A stretch of DNA of 64,000 bases from Daucus carota subsp. sativus (taxonomy: Eukaryota; Streptophyta; Magnoliopsida; Apiales; Apiaceae): the NCBI RefSeq assembly GCF_001625215.2, contig NC_030385.2:42557598-42621597 (forward strand). The letters run 5' to 3'. A program made the translations under genes and the position numbers. Below the pieces are notes generated by a model, which did no database searches, was not told the DNA's origin, and worked only from the letters and a program-made list of their open reading frames with translations. This document shows positions 23,823 through 36,207 of this stretch, piece after piece (position 1 is the stretch's first letter; every line of letters begins with the position of its first letter).

Positions 23823-26734
23823 TTTGAATATAGTAATAGCTATGGACCTTAATACTAATATATAATATCAAACTAATTCTTAACATTTTTTATTATTAAA
23901 GTTAGGGAAAAAATATTTAAGCATGATATATTTTATATGTCTAGCAACTCTCATATAATATACGACATCATCATTTGTTTATAATAATATGACAAGTTTC
24001 ATATGAACAAGATATCCAGTATTGTTGTTTACTGATAACATGATCGGAGCAGTACTGTTGGTTCCTGCTTAATTGGCATCCCATTTGATTAAATTTAGTA
24101 TAATTACTTGTTATTTGTAGTAATGATATATGTAGGTGTATTATATACTTATTTCTTCAATTCTGAATTTAAAAAATGTATTAGAATTTTGATATAAATT
24201 CAATTAAAATTTTAAATTATATTAAAAAATTTGATGGTAGCCGATCAAGATTTTGAATTATATTTAAAAATACGATACTATTCAATTAGACTTATTTTAA
24301 AATCCACTAAAATACGGTGCTATTATAGATTTTCTCGTATCATTTGATGTATTATATAAATTTAATGATATTTTATCTCAAATTCGCTAAATTCAGCAAA
24401 ATATCAAAGTATTTAGAGCATCTTTAACCAACAACTCCAACCATGATGAGCTGTTGTCTATAAATTTAGCCAACCTATGACCAAATTTGTCGAACCTCGG
24501 TCGCCCTGTAAGAAAATCTAGAGGAAGATTGTACATCATTTATTACCATATTGAACTGATATATTCTATTTTAAAATTTTAAAATATTAATAACATAATA
24601 TTTTAAATTATAGCCACCCAATATTATGACAACCCTCAAATCCGGGGGTCTGGATTTGGTGCCACGTGTAAATAAAAATAATTTAAAACCTGTATTTTTG
24701 AGCCACTAAAAGAAAAACAATTTAAAACTTATTTCTTTGAGAGAAAGTAAAAACAAGTATTTCAAAACCTGGATATAAAAAAAATGATTTAAATTAAAAC
24801 TCAATTTCACCCCTTTAAAACAGGATCGAAAACAGGCTATAGTATTGAAATCAGAATCACAACTAATAAATCTTATTACAACACAATCTAAATTATCAGA
24901 GTAGCTGATAATATTTAATAAATTTATTTTACATTTGAAGCGAAATTAAGCCAACTCTAATTACCACTAATCTCGCAGACATCTTCCTGAATACTTTACC
25001 TGATCATTCAGTTACAACTAATCACTTGAAATCCTTGCCTAGCATTACTCTTACGCGCAGCCTAGACAGATGAATCATCTTTAACACTATCTGAAAGGGG
25101 TTAGAAGAAATAGCAAGAATGAGCAAAAGAATGCCCAGCAAGTATAATAGTTAAAAAGAAACAGGAGTTAAAGCAGAAAAAGTAATTGAACTGGAAGTAT
25201 ACAAAACAACATGCTTTTAACTTGAAACCAAAACAATTCAAAAGTACATATAATTTCCAAAGCATTCAGATATATTGGACGTTAATAGTCACGTAGATGA
25301 TCAATCTACAGTAACTTGGACAATGGTTACGCATTGCCCTGAAATAACATGTTCCAGAAGTGAAGACTAGCTAGGTCTTCAAATAATGCTGGGCCATTGC
25401 CTTACAATGGTCCTCTTACGCAAACAAATCGGCTGGGCCGTTACGAATAACGATCCTCTTACGCAACTCCAATTATATCTGAGTTTTTACTTCCCAGTTC
25501 TAAAGAATTGCATTTTTAAGAAAAGGTTTATTCCATAGGAAGTATACTTACAACAGATAAGCCTTACAACCGAGGAACTAAACCGAGTTATGAAAAACAT
25601 TTATTGAGATTTGAAACCATGTGTATCAATTTGATAAGCTACTCTTTCCAACTCAAAATCGTACTTAAGTCGTGCATTTGCAATAAGTAAAAGTTTCAAG
25701 GAAAGAGCACTTGCTTCTAAATATAGAATTTGAATAGGAATACTTGCAGTAATTACAAGTTGAGAATAGAATTACTTGCATAATAAGGTTTAAAGGAAAT
25801 ATCACTTGAACAATAAGTGAAGATAGGGATACTTGCCTCAGTTTTGCTGATTTTCACACCAATTAAATTCTACCGGACTATCTCACAGCACAGCTTCGTC
25901 ATAGGGAACTATTCCTGATTCCTGATTCAATTCGCAAAGCTGTTCAATTACTTCTGAATGTCCTTGATATACAAGTCTCAGTTGATTCTCCAAGAGTAAC
26001 ACGGTACTTCAGTTGTCGACGCAAACGGAGTTAACTAATATCGAATAACGTATAAAATCCGTAATTAGCTACCCTTCGTAAATCCATATACATATTATAT
26101 AGTCAGATAAACACATAGCACACAGTTGGACAATAAACTTTTATAACTATTAAAAGTCAATATTGATAAGTTAACATATAACATGTTTTAGTCAACCGTG
26201 TCACCTTATTCTTATCTATTTAATTTCCTTTAACTAGTAAAACATATATAGTTTCTAACAAAAATTCGACAGCACCTCCTCTATTTATCGGACTATCCAC
26301 CTGTTTCCTTATCCTATTCAACAAATAACCAACTCAATCCAACTCAATAAACCAACAAGTACTGAACCAATATCAATTAAAACACAATCACGCCTCAACA
26401 ATCCACATCTCATCTTTATACTATAAGAAATAAAGATTTCAGGTATTTATATGCATATAATCCCAAAATCTAAAGTCCTTAATCCTTGTATAATCATACC
26501 TCATTCATTCTCAATCATTCTCATACTATAAGAAATATAATTTTAATTATATAAATACATATACCCGAGAAGTCAAGGCATATATACATATTTATATAAT
26601 CAAAACTTATCTTTCCTAATCCTCGTATGATCATCATGATTATTTATAACCAATGGAATAACATCAACCATTCCTCGCTGACTGAATTTAAATAATTAGC
26701 ACACTCTGAAATCATATGATGAATCAGAAGTCAA

Positions 26735-26961
26735 TAGGGATGGCAGAAAAAACCGATTCGAATGGATACCCGACCGTTTCGACCCGAATGGATCTTACCG
26801 AACCCGATATTTTGGATTTGGATTTGGATTTGGATTTGATTTTTAGACCCGAACGAGTTTGGATTTGGATTTGGATACTAGGTATTCCGTATCGAAACCC
26901 GACCCGAAATCCGAATCCGATCCAAACCCGATCCAAACCCGAAACCCGAAAAAAAATCCAA

Positions 26962-26994
<33 letters not shown>

Positions 26995-27468
26995 CTAATA
27001 TACTTTTTTTCAATTTTAAATCTACTAAATTTTGTTTATATATACATAGGTAGAGTGTGAATGTGTATATTCTTGGGTTATAATGACTTTTTTTGTTTAA
27101 CTAATGAATTACTTTAAAATTTCATACTTCATATAGTGAAGATTTGTGTTTAGAAATTATTAAATACGTTTCAAGATTTTATTAATGTGTAATACTTTAT
27201 TATTAAAGTAGTTTAGTTTTATATATAATGAAATTTAAGGGCGAAAAAATCAAAAATAATATTTCTACAATACTATATAAATTTCGGAATTCAGGTTTTG
27301 GATAAACCCGAACAAACCCGAACCCGATCCGAAACCCGTGGATTTGGATTTGGATTTGATATCTGAAACCCGATTGGATTTGGATTTGGATTTGGATTTT
27401 AAAAATAATTTGGATTTGGATTTGGATATCTCAAATATCCGAACCGATCCAACCCGTTGCCATCCCTA
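26735..27468. mobile_element. hAT MITE built of GGATTTGGATTT repeats (734 bp)
   Basis: The ends TAGGGATGGCA and TGCCATCCCTA are perfect inverted repeats with an exact 8-bp duplication GAAGTCAA (26727-26734 and 27469-27476). Both subterminal zones are long runs of GGATTTG and CCCGAA-like units, with a plain AT-rich core. A TATATG microsatellite lies at about 26963-26992. This is a well-known hAT layout in plants. The open frame over 26716-27060 is an artefact of the repeats. Confidence 0.93.
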
Positions 27469-28136
27469 GAAGTCAATAATTCAACTTTTTAACAAAATAT
27501 TTCTCAGAGATCTTTATAAATCTTACACATAGAGATCATCACTATTTCAACCCAAACTCATAGATTTAAACTAGCAAAAACAATTCTCTTTGTGACATCA
27601 AAACCGAATTTTCACAAGTTTGCGCTATCGACATTCAAACATTTTTAAGAAATCAAAAATACAAGTTTTTCACTTGAAATTTTTATGAGACCTCCCTTAA
27701 CTCCCTGACTAGCTACAAAATAAGTTTTGGCTTAAAAATCAAAGTTTAAGTAATTAAACTATAGTTTAGAAAGTAGAAAAGTGAAGCAGTTTTGTACTCT
27801 GCGCATGCCATACTAAAACTGTCATATCTCCTAACTCGCTAATCGAATCGATTCGATTCTTTCGCGCACATAAAGTAGACTCTGAGAAGATCATAAATCT
27901 CTGAAAGTTTCATTTTAAAAATGATCTTAAGCTGTTCGAAAAAGAGCTCCAAACAGAGGCAGAGTTGCTGCGAAAACTCAACGAAAAGTGACTCAAAAAT
28001 TTATAAACAATTTGTACCAACCATAACCCTTACAAATTTATTCAATTCAATACAACAAACACATTACATAAAGTTTTCTTCCCAACAAATGCCCCGAATC
28101 TATCTCCAATTAAACTCCCTAATTCATATGAACACA

Positions 28137-28330
28137 CTCTGTTCTAAAAGTCGGTGATTAATCACGATTAGTCACCGATTAATCCCTGTTCCGTAGCTCG
28201 CCGAACTGATTAAATCTCCAATTAATTAATGATTAATCCGAGTAATCCCCGATCAATTCAATTAATCACCGATTAATACCTGTTCCGTGACTTCACCGAT
28301 TAAGTCTGATTCCCGTTTTTTACAACACTG
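28137..28330. mobile_element. Small hAT-like MITE with CCGATTAATC repeats (194 bp)
   Basis: An 8-bp direct repeat TGAACACA flanks it (28129-28136 and 28331-28338). The ends CTCTGTTCTAAAAGTCGG and, inverted, CAGTGTTGTAAAAAACGGG are similar. The interior repeats GATTAATC and CACCGATTAA. Confidence 0.75.
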
Positions 28331-30518
28331 TGAACACATATACAACAATTAACTCCCAATCGAGTAAACATTACCCCAATTAGCCTCTAATCACGTAGTT
28401 AATTAAATTAAACTTTAATAACCAAAGCAATTCTTAACTAATGCAAGACAAGTATATATACACCCACATATATATATATACATACATAGATATAGCTGAT
28501 TTGGTCTCAAATTGGCTAACTTAATCAATTCAAATCGTAGTGAATACAACACAACATATATACACATACATATATAAACTGATTTTATAAAGAAGAATGG
28601 ATTCATACCCACTGATTACAATAGCAGGTGAGAGGGGAGGTGAATTCGCCGGGAAGAGCAAGAAGAACAGGCGGCAGCGACAATTTCAGCGGAGCTCAAC
28701 AGTGGCACAGCGGAGATGAAGACACAGCAACATCGGACTCGAACAAAAGAGGGAAGTGATGTTGTGAAAGAAAAACGAGGTGATGATCGGAGTTGTGGGG
28801 AGATGATAACTGGAGGCTAAGGGATGATGAGGGGTGAGGCGGTGAAGTTGTAATCGGAGAGCGTGCAGAACGAATTTGAAGCAGAGTGAATAGGTGTATA
28901 CAGTGACTTGGGTACGTATGTGACTTGGGTGCAGTTTGTGCATAGTTGCGAATGTAGTTGCTCATTCGTTAGCTAGGGCGTCTCATTCCGAGTCAGGCCT
29001 GCAGGAGTGGATAGATGTCGCTCCTGATTTCCTTACTGATGTACTGATCTATGATTCTATTTAATGCAAGTACGGTTTATTCAAAAAAAAAAAAAAAATG
29101 CTACCGTCGGTTCAAATAAGCTGACACATCGAACAACCTATACTCGCTTTTAACTGATTTACGGATATAACTTATCAGTAAAACTTCTCCCGAAAATTAT
29201 TGAAATATTTTTATAGAACCCGGAATATTATAAAACTAATAAAATAAAGATTTCAGGATTTATAAAGCATTATTGAAATTTATATGCAATTTAGAAGTTA
29301 AATTTTTTATTCAGAAAATATTTAAAAGCATCACCTTATTGAAATATTCATTTTAATATTTTTTAAATTTTCTAAAAATATCTATGATCACTATTGAGCA
29401 ATTAAAATAATTTTTGAAATTATCTTTGTATTTTTACAAAAATAAATATCCATTTAAGAGGATAATAAATCTTTGATAAAATAATATAATAATATCAAAA
29501 GCAGAAATAAATGCACGCACAGACATAATCGTATATAAATAGATCAATTAAATCTCGTAACAGATAATTGCACGATCAACAGATATTTTCCCATAACCCC
29601 GATGACCAAGAAAATATTTTAACAAATATTTTTTTTTTATTTTTTTTTGAAATTTACCAAACTGGAATAAAATATTAAATTTTATTCCTCCTTTTTATAA
29701 AAACTATTAATAAAATATTTTGAAAAATCTGGGTTGTCACAAATATAGCCAGTACCATTGTAGCAAAATGTCTTACAGGTTCAGCAAATTTTACATAATG
29801 TCTTACAGGTCCAATTTAGCCAACGATTATAGCCAACACCGTTGGAAATGCTCTTATAATCCATTAATATTGATAAATTATTATTAATCTATTGGAATCC
29901 AAATTGAATGCACCCACATAATGGATTTGATAACATTCTATGAATTATAATGAATTATAAATGATTTTGGTCTAGTTAGTGAATTTGGAATAAAACATCA
30001 TTCCACAATTCATCAAAATCTCCTCAATGATGAAAGGATTCTAAAAACATAAAATATACCAAACAATATTATGAAATTTCTCATTTTATAAAGTTAAAAC
30101 AATCATCAACTTTTAAATATCATCATATTTTAGTGAAATCTAAATAATATTAATTGAATACCACTAGATTTTTTAAAATATAATTTAAAATCCCGATTGA
30201 ATATTGTAATATGTTGTATGATAATTAAAAATCTTGATTTAATATCCAAGATTCTAATACAATTATTAAAATTCGAATTGAATGCGCCAGAATGAAAAAA
30301 AAAATCTTATAAAATCTCAATTGAATACTTCTCCGTAAAGTGATAGGTGTGAACTTAAATTCACCGTTTTCATAATTTTATATTATGAATGACTGATGAC
30401 ATATTAAACATACTAAATCAGATTTTATGAAGCACTCTACATTTATACTCTAGTATTGGAATATTACTCATAAGTTTTTAGTGTAGTCGTTAAATAATCT
30501 TTTTGTTTATCCAAATAT

Positions 30519-30519
<1 letters not shown>

Positions 30520-30566
<47 letters not shown>
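30520..30566. repeat. Compound (CA)n(TA)n microsatellite
   Basis: A run of about nine CA units leads directly into about 14 TA units. The matching place in copy B (about 34577-34593) has only a short TA run, so it expanded or shrank after the duplication. Confidence 0.9.
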
Positions 30567-30571
<5 letters not shown>

Positions 30572-31199
30572 GTATAATTTATCATAAACTAATTAATTAT
30601 TAACATTTTTCAACTTTAACAATTATAAAGATCATTGTTTTGCTTATGAATTATATCGCAGAAATGTCTTGTAATTTATGAAAGTAATTGTTCGACCATT
30701 TAATTAATAATAATGATTATGTCGTTAAACATAATCCGCTCATTATGGATATTTACAAATATTATACAATAAAAAAATTAAAATTATCGACTAGATTATA
30801 TTTTATCCAATTTTAAACTAAATACTTCTATTTTGTGTGCTCGATACACTTGAACATAAAAATATAATAACAAAATAATATTGATTGATTGTTTATTTGA
30901 GTGATAAATTTATTTATTAAACAAATATAAAATAATAAAATAAGTTGTTTTAAAAAATTACATCAGATCAATTTCTGACATGTGTCTTGTTTTTAATCTT
31001 AAGTGGAAATTACTTTACATCCCTGAGGTGAGAGAAGTCATGCTAAAAAACGTCAAAAATAAGTCTTTTTTGTGGATCATGGTCTTGCGACCTTAGTTCT
31101 TTTTTTAAAACTTTAGCTCAAATTTAATCGTGTCAGATGTTTATTAATGTATGACATGTTCACCATAAAATAATTTAACAATATTTATATTTTGTTTAT

Positions 31200-31660
31200 A
31201 ATATAAGTGCTATCATTTTACAGTATAGACCCATTTAATTTTAAGTGTTATTTATTATGTATTTTAATCCCTACATTAAATACTATTTATCGTAATTTTA
31301 AGTATGCAGAGGTATCGTTATCCCTAATTTTTAACTGTAAACTACCGTATTTTAGTTATAGTGCCGACCCTAATGTTAAGTCATGTTATTTATTGTATAC
31401 TTAGATATAGGGCTGATTTCGATCTTAAAATTTGACCACAGTGTGTTTAAGTATAGCGTCGTCCCTAATTTTAAGTTATCTGCAGTATTATTAAGTAGTT
31501 CGGGCCCTAATCTTAAATGTTATTAGCGCGGGATTTGACAGTATTTTTAAGTATAGCTCTAACCCTAACATTAAACGTTATAATTAGCCCTGGATTTGGT
31601 TAAAAAATCGTATAGATCCGACTCTAAGAATTTAGAGCCTAGCCTAATTTTAAATGTAAA
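31200..31660. repeat. Degenerate repeats with CCGACCCTAATNTTAAG
   Basis: Motifs of the type TATAGYGCCGACCCTAAT followed by TTAAGTGTTATTTATTGTAT recur every 60-90 bp in decayed form (near 31222, 31270, 31358, 31452, 31503 and 31555). The same array lies in copy B at about 35258-35400 and 36205-36500, where a Helitron splits it. A related hairpin lies at 39923-40016. Confidence 0.5.
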
Positions 31661-32710
31661 TATAGTAATTTTTAGTGTTAATTTTGAGTACTGTCAGTGT
31701 AGTGTCAATCATCAAGTGTTGTTTATAATATTTTTAGGTACAATTAAGGTTGATTGTAATTTTAGATTTTACTTATAGAGATTCTAACACAGGTAATTTT
31801 AGATGACATGTTGGATATTTTCATATGCTAGTTTTGATACATCTTCAATCTCATCTTCAACTAATGTACAAGATAGTCTATGCAAAAAATAATGTAAAAA
31901 TGGTATAATTATAAAAAATTTGTACAATTACAATGACCTTTTTTTTACTACTGATATATATTAGTAAATTTGTGTGTGAGATCTTTTGATATTTAATCCA
32001 GATGAAAGAGGAATTACATAGATACCGTACATTATTTTTGATTTAGTGTTTTATATTTTAATTTGAATTTATTTTGTATCGATAAAAATATTACAATGAC
32101 AGTCAATTTATTTTGACTATGACATATTATATATTAATAAATTTGTGTGGGAGAAATTATATATTTAATCAGGTGAAAGAGGAATTAAATAAATTTCAAT
32201 TATTTTTTATTGTTTTAGATTTGAAATTTAAGTTTACTCTTACTTTTTATCATGCTTGATTTCTCAATCATCCATGTCATATTTTTATATACTAAAGTAG
32301 AATGAATCCTTTTCAAAAATAAGTTTTAGAATAAAAATTATTTATGACTATACTAATGTCTAAAAGAGATTTTTAGTTAATTATAGTATAAAATTAAAAA
32401 TTTTGTGATTTTAATAAGAAAAATGATTGATTGAAATCATGTTAATAATAATGTGACAATAAAATTTGAGATAGATAACAGTACTATATATAATATGAAA
32501 AATTCATATATTGATAGAAAAAAAATTTCATCCAAAAATTGACAATAACATGTCATAAAAATTGGCTCCGCAAATCTTGCCCAGCCAAGTCTTACATTTT
32601 CATGAAATTCAAAAACAACAGAACAATTGAAAGTTTGCAACAAAAGAAAACATGCATCCAGCAATTTTATTAATCAAGCTATTGTAAACCAGAGCTCAAG
32701 ATCTCCCAAT

Positions 32711-33125
32711 CTAAAGCTTAAGCTCTAAATCAAGCTCGGGTGCCTCATCTTCATCATCTTCCAAATTGATGACAATCCCCATCCCTCCACTTGCTTCTGG
32801 ATCAGCTGTTTCCTGGGCAGAAGCGACACCAACTCCAAGGAAGTCTTGATAAGCCATTTTTAGAGCCGTGAGTTTCCAGTGAGCACAAAATACACAGTGC
32901 TCAGGCACAGGATCAGTTTCTGCCTTCTTGGTTGAAGCCCTGGGGTTCTTATGCGATCTGATGTCCCCTTAGTGCCATAGATGAGGAGAAGGTCATGGGA
33001 CAGAAATCACAAGCATAAGTCTTTGTTGGTTCTAGAGGTGGCGGTACAGGGCTGATAGCCAGGGATTGTTTTGTGACAGGAGGAGATTGAGAGGATGCAG
33101 AGCGTTTCAATTTTTGAGAGCCCAT
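32711..33125 (-). pseudogene. Frameshifted single-C2H2/EAR zinc-finger gene (copy A)
   Basis: A duplicate of the gene at 37653-38069, nearly identical over its length. A net 2-bp loss near 32953-32957 turns GHQNRHKK into GHQIA-stop inside the zinc finger. It removes the second zinc-binding histidine and cuts the protein to about 58 residues. The lost C-terminal half, including the EAR motif LDLELKL, is still open in another frame (32908-32711). The promoter TATA box (33197-33204) and the 3' flank are intact, so it may still be transcribed. A short, fingerless product is possible but unlikely to bind DNA. The start ATG is taken as 33125, by analogy with copy B. Confidence 0.88.
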
Positions 33126-35405
33126 GATACACAAAGTGAATAATAGTGTATTAGAGTTGAAAAAAACTTGTGAGGAAATAGCTTGGTGCACCACTGTTTA
33201 TATAGGACGTGGGTACATGCAAAATGGCATATCCAATTTGGAGCATTTATCATATAATTATCTTTTCAAGATTTTTTAATTTAGTGAGATATCATAATGA
33301 TTTCTATTCCACTTGTTAAAAATTTGAATATAGTAATAGCTATGGACCTTAATAAAAATATAATATCAACATAATTCTTAACATTTTTTATTACTAAAGT
33401 TAGGGAAAAAAATATTTAAGCATGATATATTTTATATGTCTAGCAACTCTCATATAATATATGACGTCATCATTTGTTTATAATAATATGACAAGTTTCA
33501 TATGAACAAGATATCCAGTATTATTGTTTACTGATAACATGATAGGCTTTGATGACATCATCGGAGCAGTACTGCTTGGCTCCTGCTTTGCATCCCATTT
33601 GATTAAATTTAGTATAATTACTTGTTATTTGTAGTGATGATATAAGTAGGTGTATTAGATACTTATTTCTTTAATTCCGAATTTAAAAATGTATTAGTAT
33701 TTTGATATAAATTCAATTAAGATTTTACATTATTTTAAAAAAATTTGATGATAGGCGATCATGATTTTGAATTATATTTAAAAATACGGTGCTATTCAAT
33801 TAGACTTATTTTGAAATCCACTGAAATATTATAGTATTGAAAAATTGAAGGATTTTTTGGGAGCTAATATTATGATGGATTTTCTCATATCATTCGATGT
33901 ATTATATAAATTTAATGATATTTTATCTCAAATTCAGCAAAATATCAAAGTATTTATAATCCATTAATATTGATAAATTATTATTAATCTATTGAAATTC
34001 AAATTGAATGCACCCATTTAATGGATTTGATAATATTTTGTGAATTATAAGAATCGTAAGTGATTTGGTGGAGTTAGTGAATTTGGAATAACATATCATT
34101 CCACAATTCATCAAAATCTGGTAAATGATGAAATTTCTCATTTTATAAAGTGAAAACAGTCATCAATTTTTAAATATCATCATATTTTAATGAAATTTAA
34201 ATAATATTAATTGAATACTATCAAATTTTTTAAAATATAATTTAAAATCCCGATTGAATATTGTAATATGTTGTATGATAATTAAAAATCTTGATTTAAT
34301 ATCCAAGATTCTAATACAATTATTAAAATTCGAATTGAATGCATCAACATTTAAGAATTAAAAAAATCTTAAAAAATCTCAATTGAATATTCCTCCGTAA
34401 AATGATAGGTGTGAACTTAAATTCACCGTTTTCATAATTTTATATTATAAATGACTAATGAGATATTAAACATACTAAGTTAGGTTTTATGGAGTACTCC
34501 ACATTTATACTCTAAGTATTGGAGTATTAGTCATAAGTTTTTAGTTTATTCGTTAAATAATCTTTTTGTTTATTCATATATATATATATATAATTTATCA
34601 TATATAAAAATTTTTAAATATAATTATTAATTAATCATTAACATTTTTCAACTTTAACAGTCATAAAGATGATTGTTTTGATTATGAGTTATATTGCAGA
34701 AACGTCATTTATGAAAGTAATTGTTCGACCATTTGATTAATAATAATGATTATGTTGTTAAACATAATCCGCTCGTCATGGATATTTACAAATATTATAT
34801 AATAAAAAAATTAAAATTAAGAACTAGATTATACTTTATCCAATTTTAGACTAAATACTTCTATTTTGTGTGCTTGATACACTTGAAAATAAAAATATAA
34901 TAACACAATAATATTGATTGACTGTTTATTTGAGTGATAAATTTATTTATTAAACAAATATAAAATAATAAAATAAGTTGTTTTAAAAAATTACATCATG
35001 TCAATTCCTGACTTGTGTCTTGTTTTTAATCATAAGTCATGGAAATTACTTTACATCCCTGAGGTGAGAGAAGGCCGGTCATGCTAAAAAGGTTCAAAAA
35101 TAAGTCTTTTTTGTGGATCATGGTCTTGCGACCTTAGTTTTTTTAAAAAAACTTTAGCTCAAATTTAATCATGTCAGATGTTTATTAATGTATGACATGT
35201 CCACCATACAAAATAATTTTAACAATATTTATATTTTGTTTATAATATAAGTGCTATCATTTTACGGTGTAGACCCATTTTAATTTTAAGTGTTATTTAT
35301 TATGTATTTTAATCCATAATTCTAAATACTATTTATCGTAATTTTAAGTATGTAGAGGTATCATTATCTCTAATTCTTAAGTGTAAACTACCGTATTTTT
35401 AATTA

Positions 35406-36207
35406 CTAGCCTTAAACCCGTCCAAAGCACGGGCGACTATATAATCTTAAATTTATTATATATAATTTAAATTTTAACATCATTTTATTAGTGTTTTAGT
35501 ATTAATAAATTGAAATTTTATTAAATTATACTTTAAAATTGAGCTTTTGCAATATTTTTTTATATTTTCTATTATTAATATCTGATAAGGTTTTGTTTTG
35601 GAGTAGAAAACATTCACGTTTATTTATACAAATTTTCATATGACTATTCGTTTGTCTTTATAAGTTATATATACATATATATATTTATAAGTATTTTTTA
35701 ATATTAATTTATGTTATTAATGGTAGTTTTAATTTCTATATGTTATTGATATTAGTCTTATTTCTTTTTTTTAACTAATTATAAATTATATTTTAAAAAA
35801 ATAATGAACATTTTGTGTATAACCTTGAACCTGTGTGAGGCACGCGGAGTATATAGTTTTTTCCTTTTTTAATTAATTATAAATTATATTTTAATTTTTT
35901 ATGTTTATTAAAAAATATTATTATTTTGGAGTTGAAAATATTAGAACAAATGTATTTATAAGTTATGCATCTATTAATAGTTATTATATAATAGTAATAA
36001 TTAATGATAGTAAATTTATTTTTTTTATTTATTAACTAATTATAAATTATATTTAAAAGAATAAAAGTGGAGTTTTTATCTTATAGTATATCAAGAGATT
36101 TAAGACTATGAGAACTATATGCAGCAGACTTTTAGTTATAAAGTGAATCACCAAATGATCAAACTAAAATTTTGTACGACGACAAATTATAGTTATTATA
36201 GTATAGA
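35406..36207 (-). mobile_element. Non-autonomous Helitron (802 bp) in copy B
   Basis: Copy A shows the empty site (A|TAGTGCCGACCC), while here the element sits between A at 35405 and T at 36208. On the minus strand it starts TCTATACTATAATAACT and ends with a hairpin CCCGTGC-TTT-GGACGGG (one stem mismatch) and CTAG. These are all the Helitron signatures, with no target duplication. A second, decayed end-like hairpin near 35830 (ACCTGTGTGAGGCACGCGG) hints at tandem termini. No Rep/helicase frame is present. Confidence 0.82.

Larger units (their letters stand above)
24625..29741. mobile_element. 5.1-kb solo-LTR-like insertion inside the Tourist MITE
   Basis: The ends TATGACAACCC and GGGTTGTCACA are inverted (one mismatch) and flanked by a 5-bp direct repeat AATAT (24620-24624 and 29742-29746). 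TG..CA-type ends and a 5-bp duplication suit a Ty3/gypsy LTR. No second copy of the left terminus, no primer site and no gag/pol are seen, so it reads as one very large LTR, about 4.2 kb after removing two hAT MITEs. An imperfect ~50-bp tandem repeat with GGCTGGGCC lies near 25390-25475. A 16-A run occurs at 29082-29097. A large MITE of another class cannot be ruled out. Confidence 0.6.
24416..29853. mobile_element. Tourist (PIF/Harbinger) MITE containing nested insertions
   Basis: The ends GAGCATCTTTAACCAAC and GTTGGAAATGCTC are inverted and flanked by TTA on both sides (24413-24415 and 29854-29856). Copy B of the duplication has the empty site with a single TTA at 33954-33956, so the boundaries are exact. 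Removing the nested element at 24625-29741 leaves about 316 bp, a normal Tourist MITE size. Confidence 0.9.
23823..33321. repeat. Left copy (A) of a tandem segmental duplication
   Basis: From TTTGAATATAGTAATAGCTA this copy matches the unit at 33322-38266 almost base for base through several kilobases of non-coding DNA, ending with the zinc-finger gene and its promoter. It is interrupted by a 5.4-kb insertion (24416-29853). It lacks the Helitron present in copy B and about 110 bp near 32210. The unit without insertions is about 4 kb. Confidence 0.9.

Noticed and set aside
26716..27060. 114-residue frame with DLDLDLDL and CICICICI runs
   Set aside because: It is a translation of the oligomer repeats of a hAT MITE, not a protein.
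28415..28965. Three overlapping minus-strand frames in the solo-LTR-like element
   Set aside because: Low-complexity His/Ser/Pro and microsatellite-derived residues with no gag or pol similarity.
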